A DNA stretch of 64,000 nucleotides, from assembly GCA_003210285.1 (NCBI GenBank), contig QCVS01000007.1, positions 1-64,000 of the forward strand, written 5' to 3'. The position numbers were made by a program, and so were the translations under genes. Of this stretch, positions 28,610 through 39,147 are shown in pieces; positions within the stretch are counted from its first letter, which is position 1; the number at the start of each line of letters is the position of its first letter. Under the pieces are notes generated by a model that was not told where the DNA came from, did no database searches, and worked only from the letters and a program-made list of their open reading frames with translations. The stretch comes from Prochlorococcus sp. AG-686-J21 (GTDB lineage: Bacteria; Cyanobacteriota; Cyanobacteriia; PCC-6307; Cyanobiaceae).

Positions 28610-29152
28610 TTATGTAATAATTTTTATTTCATGATGATTTTCTACAATTTTAAGCTTATCTTTATTCCATGAATATATAACCCTGTATCTATTATTATCT
28701 CCGTCAATAAGTCTTGTATGCTCAAGGATATACCAATCTTCGTAGGAAGATTCGAAAATCATCTCATGTTCATCAACTTGTTTAATATTGGATATTCCAT
28801 CAATATCACTTAAATAAAATTTTTCTCTTATTAACTGGTGATCCTTAATAAATGCTTGCATTTCGCCTTTTTCTTTATATTTGGGATATTCATCAAAAAA
28901 ACTATATTTCTTTTCTGGATACCAAGTAAATTTATAATGAGATTCCCATTCTTTTTTATTTTTGAGAGACTCAATATTTATGTACATGCAAAGGTTATAA
29001 GTTTTACTTTCTTCTTCTAGAAAATATGTCCTATTAGATTTCCAAAGCCCAATGTTACGAGAAAACCATCTTTTTAAATTACTATTGATGCTAACTTCCG
29101 GGGAATTATATTCCTCGTAATTAAAGTTATTTATTTGATTATTAACAACCAT
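28610..29152 (-). CDS. Hypothetical; possible CpeS/CpcS-like lipocalin (bilin lyase family)
   Basis: Assignment is tentative. The start of the domain (RWFSRNIGLWKSNRTYFLEE) resembles the CpcS/CpeS lyase opening, in which an aromatic-rich FFxxSxGxWxSxRTY helix-strand precedes a lipocalin barrel. Later strands (WYILEHTRLIDGDNNRYRVI, then IVENHHEIKI) also fit the closing strands of a small barrel. At 180 residues it matches that fold. If right, it would attach bilin to a residual phycobiliprotein, or bind another ligand. It has no operon partners: the next gene is divergent sasA. Confidence 0.45.
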   Translation of the reverse strand: MVVNNQINNFNYEEYNSPEVSINSNLKRWFSRNIGLWKSNRTYFLEEESKTYNLCMYINIESLKNKKEWESHYKFTWYPEKKYSFFDEYPKYKEKGEMQAFIKDHQLIREKFYLSDIDGISNIKQVDEHEMIFESSYEDWYILEHTRLIDGDNNRYRVIYSWNKDKLKIVENHHEIKIIT

Positions 29153-29258
29153 TTATAAATATCATCTATTTATTGGATAGCTTAACTGTAAATTAAATAT
29201 AAATACTTTAATGTGTTTATAAGCAAAAACAGCTTATCTAAACTTCTGGGCAAATGAT

Positions 29259-30377
29259 TTGAATGAAAAAAAAGAATTAAATCTAATATTAGTAGCTGCT
29301 AGAAATCATCTTTCTAGGGGCGATATTACATCATTATTATCATATTTAAAATCTGATGACTGCGAGTTTGAGATTTCTCTTCAGATTTCTGAACCAACCG
29401 AACAACCTGAACTACTTGAGTTGCATAGGTTAGTTGCTATCCCAGCTCTTATAAAAGTTTCACCAGCACCAAAGCAAATATTTGCAGGAAGTAATATTTT
29501 TGTTCAATTGCAGACTTGGTTGCCTAGATGGAAACAGGAAAAGGTTACAAATAATTTAGGTATTAATCTTCAACCTTCAAAAATAGATTCAATTAGAACG
29601 CAAAAAGAGTTTCTCCTTGAGGATGAATTATTGGTCCTTAGACAAGAAAATGAGACACTTACAAAAAGAATTGAATCACAAGAAAGACTGCTAAGAATGG
29701 TGGCACATGAATTGAGAACGCCCCTAACGGCAGCAACCCTTGCTATTCAAAGTCAAAAACTAGGACAAATTGATATAGAAAAATTGCAGGACGTTATTAA
29801 ACGACGTTTAGAGGAAATTGAACTATTATCTCAAGATCTTCTTGAGGTTGGAACAACTAAATGGGAAGCTCTTTTTAATCCTCAAAAAATTAGTTTAGGA
29901 AACATAAGTGCTGAGGCAATTCTTGAATTAGAAAAGTTTTGGAGATTAAGGAAGATAGAAATTGATACTGATATACCCTCAGACCTCCCAAGCGTGTATG
30001 CAGATCAAAGAAGAATGAGACAGGTATTTTTAAATTTAATTGAAAATGCCCTTAAATTTTCAGAAGATTCTGGAACAATAAAAATTACAATGATTCATAA
30101 AACAAATCAATGGGTAGAAATAACGATTTGTGACAAAGGTGCTGGAATTCCAGTAAGTGAACAAAAAAGAATATTTCTTGATAGAGTTAGACTACCACAG
30201 ACATCTGAGGGGACGTCAGGATTTGGTATTGGCCTTTCTGTTTGCAGACGAATAGTTGAAGTACAGGGAGGAAGAATATGGGTTGTATCAGAAGTTGATG
30301 AAGGTTCATGCTTCCATTTTACTGTTCCAGTGTGGCAAGGCCAAAACAAAGATCAACAACACTTGACGAAAGGATAG
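29259..30377 (+). CDS. sasA: SasA, circadian clock output histidine kinase
   Basis: SasA senses KaiC through a KaiB-like N-terminal domain and phosphorylates RpaA to drive daily gene expression. Residues 5-95 are the thioredoxin-like KaiB-like sensor ([10 protein letters not shown], then [18 protein letters not shown]). A coiled linker leads to the H-box [13 protein letters not shown], followed by N-box IENALKFS, G1 DKGAGIP and G2 [14 protein letters not shown]. The 372-residue length is typical. The start is a TTG (29259). A short ATAAGC/GCTTAT hairpin lies 22 bases before it. A tRNA gene follows 40 bases downstream. Confidence 0.95.
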   Translation: MNEKKELNLILVAARNHLSRGDITSLLSYLKSDDCEFEISLQISEPTEQPELLELHRLVAIPALIKVSPAPKQIFAGSNIFVQLQTWLPRWKQEKVTNNLGINLQPSKIDSIRTQKEFLLEDELLVLRQENETLTKRIESQERLLRMVAHELRTPLTAATLAIQSQKLGQIDIEKLQDVIKRRLEEIELLSQDLLEVGTTKWEALFNPQKISLGNISAEAILELEKFWRLRKIEIDTDIPSDLPSVYADQRRMRQVFLNLIENALKFSEDSGTIKITMIHKTNQWVEITICDKGAGIPVSEQKRIFLDRVRLPQTSEGTSGFGIGLSVCRRIVEVQGGRIWVVSEVDEGSCFHFTVPVWQGQNKDQQHLTKG

Positions 30378-30418
30378 CTTTACTCCTAATTTTTTATAAG
30401 CTACTAAGCTATTTCCTT

Positions 30419-30491
30419 GGCCCCATCGTCTAGAGGCCTAGGACACCTCCCTTTCACGGAGGCGACAGGGGTTCGAATCCCCTTGGGGCTA
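30419..30491 (+). tRNA. trnE: tRNA-Glu (anticodon TTC)
   Basis: The 73 bases fold as a full cloverleaf: acceptor GGCCCCA/TGGGGCT, anticodon arm CCTCC-CTTTCAC-GGAGG with TTC anticodon, and T arm AGGGG-TTCGAAT-CCCCT, with A as discriminator. CCA is not encoded. In cyanobacteria this tRNA also supplies glutamate to the C5 tetrapyrrole pathway. No duplicated 3' end is nearby to suggest integration. Confidence 0.96.
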
Positions 30492-30518
30492 TTAATTAAT
30501 TTTTAAAATTTTAATTGA

Positions 30519-31058
30519 TTATTTATTTATTGAAGATTTTGCTTGCTTATCTACTGCAATTAAATTTTCGGAAAGGTCTTTTTTTAACCTTTTTTCTATC
30601 ATTCCAATTGGCATCCATTGACAACCCTGAACAGTAAGATCGTAAATTAATGAGTTTTTTGAAGTATCTTTTATATTTTGAATTTTCCAGCTCCCTTCAA
30701 ATCTTCTGAAATCTCCTTTTATTAGACTAAATTTTAATAAGCCTAATTCTTTTTCTTCGAATAAATCAATAGTAACTTCCGCTGAAAATTTCATTCCAAG
30801 GAAATCTTGAGCGCCAACTTGTTTTAGATGAATATTATTATTATTCTTATAAATTTTTCTACTTGATAGCAAATTTGGGATATAGAGATTTAGTCGGTCA
30901 TAATCAGTTAGAACATTCCATAGAGAATCGAAAGTCGCAGAAGTAGTTAACTGAGCGGCAAGCCTTCTTGTTCCTCCAGAAAGCTTTTCCATGGTCTGCT
31001 CAATAGTTCTGTAATCATTATTTTGAGAATCAGTTACTGATCTCTGAGAATTATTCAT
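30519..31058 (-). CDS. START/polyketide-cyclase-like (SRPBCC) lipid-binding protein
   Basis: This is a helix-grip fold protein of the COQ10/cyclase-dehydrase type that binds hydrophobic ligands. The domain begins at TTSATFDSLWNVLTDYDRLNLYIPNL, where a family consensus runs through LTDYDRLPEFIPNL, and continues with FSAEVTIDLFEEKELG and a C-terminal helix. The ORF track starts 19 codons upstream in a hydrophobic leader, but the internal ATG (31058, MNNSQRS) fits better. Such proteins are common in cyanobacteria; ligand unknown. It lies between tRNA-Glu and divergent petH. Confidence 0.78.
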   Translation of the reverse strand: MNNSQRSVTDSQNNDYRTIEQTMEKLSGGTRRLAAQLTTSATFDSLWNVLTDYDRLNLYIPNLLSSRKIYKNNNNIHLKQVGAQDFLGMKFSAEVTIDLFEEKELGLLKFSLIKGDFRRFEGSWKIQNIKDTSKNSLIYDLTVQGCQWMPIGMIEKRLKKDLSENLIAVDKQAKSSINK

Positions 31059-31230
31059 AGATGAATTTTTTATTAAATAAAAAATTATTCCTGTGTAACT
31101 ATACCGATAAAACAATTAAAAAAAGAAAAAAACACAATTTTATATGTATATATTCCGATCTCAAAACGTAACCATTTATATAAAATGAGTACAAATTAGG
31201 ATACAAATTGATAATCTTTATAGTAAATAA

Positions 31231-32394
<1,164 letters not shown>

Positions 32395-32517
32395 ATTTCT
32401 TTTTAAATTTTTTTTAAATTTTTTTTTAATAACAAAAAACTTTTTTGGTTTAGACACAAAATGTAGCTAATTAACCAAAAAAAGACGATTTTATCTATAT
32501 AAGACTTTTAAAAAAAT
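32395..32517 (+). repeat. petH-zwf spacer with T-tracts and a 10-bp inverted repeat
   Basis: The 123-base gap begins with repeated TTTAAATTTTTTT units, and then TTTTTTGGTT (32441-32450) pairs with AACCAAAAAA (32473-32482) around a 22-base loop. The T-tracts may serve petH termination. The inverted repeat sits about 35 bases before the zwf ATG and may be an operator or just skewed composition. Confidence 0.4.
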
Positions 32518-34041
32518 ATGCCCTCAACCTTAAGTAATCCTCTTAGATTAGGTTTGCGACAAGAAAGAGTGATACCTCCACAATGCCTAATAATATTTGG
32601 AGCTAGTGGAGATCTTACTCATAGGAAACTTATTCCTGCCTTATTTGAACTCTATTTACAAAGAAGGATCCCTAGTGAATTCGCTATAGTTGGATGTGCA
32701 AGAAGGCCTTGGAGTGATCAAGACTTTAAGGAAAAAATGAAAGCTAAGTTAGCTGATCAAATATCTGAAAACGAAAAGGAATGGGAACAGTTTTCAAATT
32801 ATCTATTTTATGAACCTGTTGATTTGCAGCAAAGCGATCATGTTGTAAGACTTTCCAAAAGATTAAATGAAATTGATAAATTACAGGCTGCACATGGAAA
32901 TAAAACCTTTTACTTATCAGTATCTCCAAACTTTTATGGAAGTGGATGTAAGGCTCTAAAGGCTGCTGGATTGCTAGATGACCCTAAGAAAAGTCGAATC
33001 GTGATTGAAAAACCTTTTGGAAGAGATTATTCAAGTGCGAAGAAATTAAATAAGATCGTTCAAAGTTGTGCAGATGAAAGTCAGATATATAGAATAGATC
33101 ATTATTTGGGGAAAGAGACTGTTCAAAACATTCTGGTAATGAGGTTTGCTAATACTATTTTTGAACCTATATGGAATAGGAATTATATTTCAAGTGTCCA
33201 AATAACATCATCGGAAACAGTTGGGGTTGAAGATAGAGCTGGTTATTATGAAAGCTCTGGGGCTTTAAGAGATATGCTCCAAAATCATTTAACTCAAATG
33301 CTTGCTGTAACTGCAATGGAGCCTCCTGGTAAATTCGAACCTGAGGCAATAAGAAATGAAAAAGCAAAAGTTCTTCAAGCTTCAAAACTTGCCGATGAGA
33401 ATGAACCATGGAATTGCTGTATCAGAGGACAGTATTCAAAAGGAGGTAATAGTCTAAAAAGACTTAAAGGTTACAGAGATGAAGATGGAGTAAATTTGAA
33501 CAGTACAACAGAAACTTATATTGCTACAAAAGTATTTATTGATAATTGGCGATGGCAAGGAGTTCCTTTCTACTTAAGAACTGGCAAAAGATTACCTAAA
33601 AGACTTGGGGAAATTGTATTAACATTTAAAGATGTCCCAGTACATTTATTTGAATCAACAATAATTAATCCTGCTCCAAATCAGCTTATTCTTAGGATTC
33701 AACCTAATGAAGGAGCTACTTTTAAATTCGAAGTCAAATCACCTGGTTCTGGAATGAAATCAAGACCAGTTGAGATGGAATTTTCTTACGATGAATCTTT
33801 TGGAGAACCTTCTGATGAAGGTTACGTTAGGTTGTTGGCTGATGCCATGCTTTCTGATCCTACATTGTTTACAAGAAGTGATGAGGTTGAAGCTGCTTGG
33901 AAACTCTATACACCATTAATAGAATTAATGGAAGATGCTCCTTGGAAGTTACCTATTCACAAATACGAATCAATGACTTGGGGACCTCCTGAATCAGATC
34001 AATTACTTTCCAAAGACAATATTTTCTGGCGCAGACCCTAA
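32518..34041 (+). CDS. zwf: Zwf, glucose-6-phosphate dehydrogenase
   Basis: This first enzyme of the oxidative pentose phosphate pathway produces NADPH in the dark. The nucleotide-binding IIFGASGDLTHRKLIPAL, the active-site RIDHYLGKETVQN with its catalytic His, and the substrate-binding VIEKPFGRD are all intact. The 507-residue length is standard. opcA follows after 7 bases, as in most cyanobacteria, and allosterically activates Zwf. The cysteines present (NCCIRG, QSCADES) could allow thioredoxin control, which is known in cyanobacteria. Confidence 0.96.
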   Translation: MPSTLSNPLRLGLRQERVIPPQCLIIFGASGDLTHRKLIPALFELYLQRRIPSEFAIVGCARRPWSDQDFKEKMKAKLADQISENEKEWEQFSNYLFYEPVDLQQSDHVVRLSKRLNEIDKLQAAHGNKTFYLSVSPNFYGSGCKALKAAGLLDDPKKSRIVIEKPFGRDYSSAKKLNKIVQSCADESQIYRIDHYLGKETVQNILVMRFANTIFEPIWNRNYISSVQITSSETVGVEDRAGYYESSGALRDMLQNHLTQMLAVTAMEPPGKFEPEAIRNEKAKVLQASKLADENEPWNCCIRGQYSKGGNSLKRLKGYRDEDGVNLNSTTETYIATKVFIDNWRWQGVPFYLRTGKRLPKRLGEIVLTFKDVPVHLFESTIINPAPNQLILRIQPNEGATFKFEVKSPGSGMKSRPVEMEFSYDESFGEPSDEGYVRLLADAMLSDPTLFTRSDEVEAAWKLYTPLIELMEDAPWKLPIHKYESMTWGPPESDQLLSKDNIFWRRP

Positions 34042-34048
34042 CTTTAAA

Positions 34049-35350
34049 ATGAAACCTCAATTAACACTTCAAACCCCATTAGAACTACCTCATCAAGAAA
34101 TATCTAATTATTTAAATCAATTATGGATTTCTGAGGATGAGGATAGCTCTGGAGCCAATACTTTTACTTTGATGGTTTGGCAGCCTGCATGGCTTGAACA
34201 ATGTTTAGTTAAATCAGGATTAATAAGTGGACCAATTACAGGAACATTAAGTCCTGAGATAATAAAAATTGCTAAAAAATTAATTATAGATAAAGGATTA
34301 TCACATACTACTTCCATATATAGTGAAGAGTTATTGACTTTATTAAAGGAAAATTTATCAAATAATGATTTTGAAGACTTTAGAGGGCAATTCTTTGAAT
34401 CTTCAATAAGCACATTAAATCCTAGAAGATTAATTACCTTAGCTCCAACTTTAAATAAAGAATCTGAGATAAAAACTTTTGTATCTGCCTATTGCCCACT
34501 TAGCGAAAATACTATAACTCAACCTATATGTGGTGATTTAGTTGTAATAAGGGGTGACTCTAATTCTATTAACAAGAAAGGATTGGAAATTATTGATGAC
34601 CTATCTATAAAAGATTTACCTACATGGTTATGGTGGAATGGCAACCTTGATGAATCACAAGAAATTTTTAATTATTTTACCGATCAGGGTATTAGGTTAA
34701 TTATTGATACTGCAAATGGGTCGCCCAATAGATGCTTGAAAATCCTATATCAATCAATAAAATCAAATAAGGCAATTAATGATTTAAATTGGGTGAGACT
34801 TAAAAGTTGGCGAGAATCATTAGCAATGATTTTTGATCCTCCATCTAGGAGACCCATATTAGATCATATCTCAGATATAGATATAGATATAGCAGAAGGT
34901 AATTTTCTCCAAGCTTTACTTTTGATTTCGTGGATTAGTGATAAACTAAAATGGGATTTTTCAAAAATAGATAAACATGGAGAATTAATAAACATAGAAT
35001 TCAAGAGAAATAATGGTGAGAAAATATCGACATGTATAAACCCTGTACCTTTGGGAAATCCAAGTATTCATTCAGGCCAAGTTATTGGATTAAGGTTAAT
35101 TTCCAAAATTAGTGAGGTTCGTAAAAACAATACTTGTGTAATTCTTGGTTGTGAATCTGTTGAATGTATGAGACTTGAAGCAGGAGGTATGGCTGATATG
35201 CAATTAATAGAGCAAGTCGTTCCTAACGCTTTTTCTTCCTCAGAATCTGAGGTAAGTAAGTTGTTGGGAAGTAGTAGAGGAAGTACTAGTCCACTTTTTG
35301 AAAATGCTATCAAGGTCGCAGTTCAAATATTTAATGGTTTTAAAAAATAA
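34049..35350 (+). CDS. opcA: OpcA, allosteric effector of glucose-6-phosphate dehydrogenase
   Basis: OpcA helps assemble and activate Zwf and is redox-linked in cyanobacteria. The family pattern is visible in TFTLMVWQPAWLEQ near residue 40, LPTWLWWNGNLDES in the middle, and LNWVRLKSWRESLAMIFDPPSRRP. Its 433 residues fit. It directly follows zwf with 7 bases between, and cobB starts 10 bases later, so a three-gene transcript is likely although cobB is functionally unrelated. Confidence 0.93.
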   Translation: MKPQLTLQTPLELPHQEISNYLNQLWISEDEDSSGANTFTLMVWQPAWLEQCLVKSGLISGPITGTLSPEIIKIAKKLIIDKGLSHTTSIYSEELLTLLKENLSNNDFEDFRGQFFESSISTLNPRRLITLAPTLNKESEIKTFVSAYCPLSENTITQPICGDLVVIRGDSNSINKKGLEIIDDLSIKDLPTWLWWNGNLDESQEIFNYFTDQGIRLIIDTANGSPNRCLKILYQSIKSNKAINDLNWVRLKSWRESLAMIFDPPSRRPILDHISDIDIDIAEGNFLQALLLISWISDKLKWDFSKIDKHGELINIEFKRNNGEKISTCINPVPLGNPSIHSGQVIGLRLISKISEVRKNNTCVILGCESVECMRLEAGGMADMQLIEQVVPNAFSSSESEVSKLLGSSRGSTSPLFENAIKVAVQIFNGFKK

Positions 35351-35360
35351 AACTAATTAA

Positions 35361-36755
35361 ATGTCTTGTGTTATATCTTCTCCTTCAACTGATAGTGGAA
35401 AAACTACTTTAGCTCTGTTGATTTCTTGTTGGGCTTTTTCAAAAGGGATAAAAATACAAACTTTCAAGGTTGGACCAGATTATCTTGATCAACAACAACT
35501 TAGTTCAATTGGCCAACCTATTTGTCGAAATTTAGATATTTTTTTAAGTGGTGAAGAATGGGTTCAAAAAATTTTTTTAAAGCATTCTTTGAAATATGAT
35601 TTCTCATTGATAGAAGGAGCTATGGGTCTTTTTGATGGATTAGGTGCAACTTCTTATTCAAGTACTGCAAATGTTGCCAAACTTCTTGATACTCCAATAA
35701 TTTTTATTGTTAATGCTAAAGGTCAAGTAACCTCTCTTCTTCCAACAGTTAGAGGTTTTAAAGATTTTGATAATGAATTATCAATAAAAGGAATTATATT
35801 TAACAATGTCAATTCAGATAGACATAAAAGATTAATTAGAGAAGTTTTTAAAAATGATGATATCGAAATCCTTGGTTTTTTACCTTCTGATTCAAAAATA
35901 AATGTTAATAAATCTAATTTAGGTTTAATTTCTCCATTTGATAGTGATAGAAAAATTGATGTTGATTATTTTGCAAGTTTTGCTGAACAAAATCTTGATA
36001 TTGTTTCTCTAAGTAAATTCCTGAAATCTCCTCCAAAAAAAAATATATTAAATACCACTAGTAGTAAAAATTTTAAAATTGATAAAAACAAACCTATCGC
36101 AATTGCAGAAGATAAAATCTTTCATTTTCAATACCCTGAAACGAAGGAGTTTCTTGATGAAATAGGAATTCCTCTAATTTCATGGAGTATTTTTAATAAT
36201 GAAGAAATTCCAAATGAGGCTTCATCTTTAATTATTCCAGGAGGGTTTCCTGAAAAATATGCTTTTCATATAAGTAATTCAGATAAAAGCTTAAATTCAT
36301 TAAGGGAATTCCGTAAAAAAGGATTTATTTATGCTGAGTGTGGTGGGATGATGATCTTAGGAGACTTATTAAAAGATGAAAATGGTAACAACCATAAAAT
36401 GAGCGGAATATTACCTTTTAAATCAAAAAAAAGTAATTTGACTGTTGGTTATCGATATATAAAGGGTTTAAAAAATACTCCAATAATTAAACAAAATCAA
36501 TCAATGAGAGGACATGAATTTCATTATTGGGAAGTTGAAAGTTCTTCATCAGAATTTGATTTAAAAAAAACTGAGTATCAGAACCAATTATGTTCTCCAT
36601 GGGAAATTAAATCGTGGGAGACTAAATTTAAAAATGAAGGTTGGTCAGATAAAAAATTACATGCAAGTTGGATTCATTTACATTTACCAAGTTGTCCAGA
36701 AGCTGCAAAGAACTTCGTAGATGCTACACAAGTTAATTATTCTCAAGATTCTTAA
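35361..36755 (+). CDS. cobB: CobB/CbiA, cobyrinate a,c-diamide synthase
   Basis: This enzyme amidates cobyrinic acid with glutamine and ATP in cobalamin (or pseudocobalamin) synthesis. The N-terminal P-loop-like domain has SSPSTDSGKTTLAL and KVGPDYLD; the C-terminal glutamine amidotransferase has the Cys in YAECGGMMIL and a late HLHLPSCPE. The 464-residue length is usual. It is the last gene of the zwf-opcA run. Its stop shares a TTAA palindrome with the convergent DUF212 gene, so there is a 4-base overlap. Confidence 0.92.
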   Translation: MSCVISSPSTDSGKTTLALLISCWAFSKGIKIQTFKVGPDYLDQQQLSSIGQPICRNLDIFLSGEEWVQKIFLKHSLKYDFSLIEGAMGLFDGLGATSYSSTANVAKLLDTPIIFIVNAKGQVTSLLPTVRGFKDFDNELSIKGIIFNNVNSDRHKRLIREVFKNDDIEILGFLPSDSKINVNKSNLGLISPFDSDRKIDVDYFASFAEQNLDIVSLSKFLKSPPKKNILNTTSSKNFKIDKNKPIAIAEDKIFHFQYPETKEFLDEIGIPLISWSIFNNEEIPNEASSLIIPGGFPEKYAFHISNSDKSLNSLREFRKKGFIYAECGGMMILGDLLKDENGNNHKMSGILPFKSKKSNLTVGYRYIKGLKNTPIIKQNQSMRGHEFHYWEVESSSSEFDLKKTEYQNQLCSPWEIKSWETKFKNEGWSDKKLHASWIHLHLPSCPEAAKNFVDATQVNYSQDS

Positions 36756-37231
36756 TTTATTATCAAATTAAACATGTTGAGAGGAGAACCTATAAAAACA
36801 ATTCCTGGTAATGTAATTAGTGGACCTAAAAGGCTTCCTACAATAACCTCAAATTTTGTATGACCTAGAGTTTCTTTTAAAGCTAATTGAGACTCGGGAT
36901 CTAATTTCTTTGCTAGTTTGTTAATTTCTGCAGCCTGAATTCCAGCTGATTTCCTAACCCCACTGGCGTCGTACATAACAATTAGTGAAAGTGCAATCGC
37001 TAATGCAAATATTGGGTTATCAAAGCCTAATTGAAAACCTATTCCTGATGTAGTACCAGTTATTAAAGCAGAATGACTTGAGGGCATCCCTCCTGTTTCA
37101 AACATAATTCCAAATCTAATCTTTCCTGTTGAAAAGAAATTAAATATAATTTTAAAAAATTGAGCTATTAAACAAGATAATAAACTCCAGAAAAGAACTG
37201 AATTATCGAAGAAAGCTGAGAATTCTGACAT
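36752..37231 (-). CDS. DUF212 / divergent PAP2-family membrane protein
   Basis: The family is described as acid phosphatase/vanadium-dependent haloperoxidase related. The hallmark MFETGGMPSSHSALITGTT is present along with DASGVRKSAGIQAAEIN and GHTKFEVIVGSLLG, the second motif region. It has 159 residues with about four hydrophobic segments, so it should lie in the membrane. Catalysis on a lipid phosphate is inferred from the family name, not proven. It sits 14 bases behind crtE on the same strand, which would fit handling of a prenyl diphosphate or its product. Confidence 0.88.
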   Translation of the reverse strand: MSEFSAFFDNSVLFWSLLSCLIAQFFKIIFNFFSTGKIRFGIMFETGGMPSSHSALITGTTSGIGFQLGFDNPIFALAIALSLIVMYDASGVRKSAGIQAAEINKLAKKLDPESQLALKETLGHTKFEVIVGSLLGPLITLPGIVFIGSPLNMFNLIIN

Positions 37232-37245
37232 AAGTTAAATACTCT

Positions 37246-38148
37246 TTACCTATCTCTATTTGTTATGAAATCAGCTAGGGAGATTAAATATTTTGCATTT
37301 AAACCCCAAGGCTCAATAGCTTTCTTAGCTTTGTCCACTAAATCGAAAGCTCTTTTCTTTGATTCTTCCATTCCAAGTAATTTGGGATACGTAGTTTTAT
37401 CTGCCAAAAGATCTTTACCTGCTGTTTTGCCAAGTTTCTCACTGCTTGAAGTTAAATCAAGGATGTCATCTATTATTTGGAATGCTAAACCAATCCCCTC
37501 TGCATACGTTGTTAGTGCCTTTAATAATTCTTCATTAGCACCGGCAATCATTGCCCCAGTTCTTACGCAAGCTTTTAATAATGCACCAGTCTTATGAAGA
37601 TGAATATACTCAAGGGTTTCGAGGTCAACCTCTTTCCCTTCACATTCCAAATCAACAACTTGACCCCCAACTAGTCCGGGTGCTCCTGCTACTAGCGAAA
37701 GTTCTCCAACTACATTTAATAATCTATTGGGATCAACTCCAGGGCTTCTTAATGAGACCATTTCAAAGGCTCTCGTTAGTAATGCATCACCAGCCAGAAT
37801 AGCTAACGCGTCCCCATAAACTTTATGATTAGTAGGTCTTCCTCTCCTTAAGTCGTCATTGTCCATCGCAGGTAAATCATCATGAATTAAGGACATGGTA
37901 TGAATCATTTCTATGGCAACTGCTGTAGGAATAGCTAGAGAGGGCTCACCTCCTGCTAGAGAACAGGATGCTAGACACAAAATAGGACGTATCCTTTTAC
38001 CTCCCGCTAGGAGAGAATATCTCATTGATTCCCTAAGTATTTCTGGATTCTCTGGGCCTAATGAGAAATTAAGAGCTTCTTCGACGAGATTTTTTGTTTC
38101 TTTTAGATATTTTTCAAAATCTGAAATATTATCTATAACTTCTTTCAT
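37246..38148 (-). CDS. crtE: CrtE, geranylgeranyl diphosphate synthase
   Basis: This trans-prenyltransferase makes the C20 precursor of carotenoids, chlorophyll phytol and quinones. The first Asp-rich motif is [17 protein letters not shown] and the second [29 protein letters not shown] precedes them. Its 300 residues fit. The long form of the first motif (DDxxxxD) is typical of bacterial GGPP/FPP synthases, and the exact chain length is inferred. It lies between folD upstream and the DUF212 gene downstream on the same strand. Confidence 0.92.
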   Translation of the reverse strand: MKEVIDNISDFEKYLKETKNLVEEALNFSLGPENPEILRESMRYSLLAGGKRIRPILCLASCSLAGGEPSLAIPTAVAIEMIHTMSLIHDDLPAMDNDDLRRGRPTNHKVYGDALAILAGDALLTRAFEMVSLRSPGVDPNRLLNVVGELSLVAGAPGLVGGQVVDLECEGKEVDLETLEYIHLHKTGALLKACVRTGAMIAGANEELLKALTTYAEGIGLAFQIIDDILDLTSSSEKLGKTAGKDLLADKTTYPKLLGMEESKKRAFDLVDKAKKAIEPWGLNAKYLISLADFITNRDR

Positions 38149-38185
38149 TTTTTACGTTGAGTAATGTTTTTCTGCATAGTTGGCT

Positions 38186-39082
38186 TTATGGCTGCAGGTC
38201 ATTAAGAGTTGATGATAAACCAAATTGTTTTTGCCAGCTGGAAATAGTATTTACTAGTAACATTGTTACTGTCATTGGTCCAACCCCTCCAGGGACGGGA
38301 GTGTATGCAAATACTTTTGTAATGATATCTTCTAATAATACATCTCCGCACAATCTGGTTTTGCTTTTGTCGGCACTTTTTAATCTATGAATTCCAACAT
38401 CAATAACTACAGCACCTTCTTTAACAAAACTTGAGTCTATGAGGTTAGGTTTTCCTGCCGCAGCAATTAATATATCCGCTTCTTTGCATATTTTATTTAA
38501 ATTTATAGTTTTTGAATGAGTCATTGTTACCGTCGCATTGAGATTCAGCAACATAAGAGATAGGGGTTTTCCAACCAACAAACTTCTTCCAATAACAACA
38601 ATTTTCTTTCCTTCAATTTGAATATTTTGGGATCTTAGTAAATTAATAATCCCAGCTGGAGTGCAGGATCTCATGGCTGGTTCATTTTTTACTAACTTCC
38701 CAATATTTTGCTCATTTAATCCATCTACATCTTTTCCTGGATTAATGTTACTTATCAATCTCTGTTCATCAAATTTCTTTGATATGGGCAGTTGTAATAA
38801 CATTCCATCAATATCATTATCAAGGTTTAATTTATTTAATAATTGTTCAACTTCTTTTTGATCTACTGTATCTTTTAGATGAAAAATATAACTCTTTATT
38901 CCAACTCTTGAACAAGCTTTTTCTTTATTCCCTACATAAACTCCGCTTGCGGGATCTTCGCCAATCCTTATTACAGCCAAACCAGGATTTCTTTTTGCAA
39001 TTGTTTTATTAATTTGAATATAGTTTTTTAATCTTTCTTCGATTTCTAAAGATAATTTTTTACCATCTAGTTTTAATGACAT
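38186..39082 (-). CDS. folD: FolD, methylene-THF dehydrogenase / cyclohydrolase
   Basis: FolD is a bifunctional enzyme of one-carbon metabolism that interconverts methylene-, methenyl- and formyl-tetrahydrofolate. It shows [16 protein letters not shown] with the catalytic-type Lys, [25 protein letters not shown], and the NADP site [13 protein letters not shown]. It closes with [14 protein letters not shown]. Its 298 residues are normal. FolD is followed 37 bases later by crtE on the same strand and has a divergent HD-domain gene upstream. Confidence 0.95.
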   Translation of the reverse strand: MSLKLDGKKLSLEIEERLKNYIQINKTIAKRNPGLAVIRIGEDPASGVYVGNKEKACSRVGIKSYIFHLKDTVDQKEVEQLLNKLNLDNDIDGMLLQLPISKKFDEQRLISNINPGKDVDGLNEQNIGKLVKNEPAMRSCTPAGIINLLRSQNIQIEGKKIVVIGRSLLVGKPLSLMLLNLNATVTMTHSKTINLNKICKEADILIAAAGKPNLIDSSFVKEGAVVIDVGIHRLKSADKSKTRLCGDVLLEDIITKVFAYTPVPGGVGPMTVTMLLVNTISSWQKQFGLSSTLNDLQP

Positions 39083-39147
39083 TTAGAAAAACTTCTCCTT
39101 TTTACTTCTAGCATGCCTATAATTTTAGATTAATCAATTATCTTTAA

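Noticed and set aside
29219-29237. ATAAGC/GCTTAT 6-bp hairpin just before sasA
   Set aside because: It is short and A-rich in the loop; such pairs are frequent by chance in this composition, so it is mentioned only within the sasA entry.
30395-30412. TAAGCTAC TAAGCTA near-repeat before tRNA-Glu
   Set aside because: It is a short direct repeat, not a stem, and too small to support a terminator or site.
30419-30491. tRNA-Glu as a possible integration site for an island
   Set aside because: No repeated tRNA 3' end, integrase or change in composition occurs nearby; the flanking genes are ordinary core genes.
31059-31115. Upstream extension of the START-like gene
   Set aside because: It adds a hydrophobic leader with no family support; the ATG at 31058 is preferred.
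37551-37802. ORF on the plus strand across crtE
   Set aside because: It is antisense to a clear prenyltransferase with intact motifs and shows no family likeness; it is a shadow frame.
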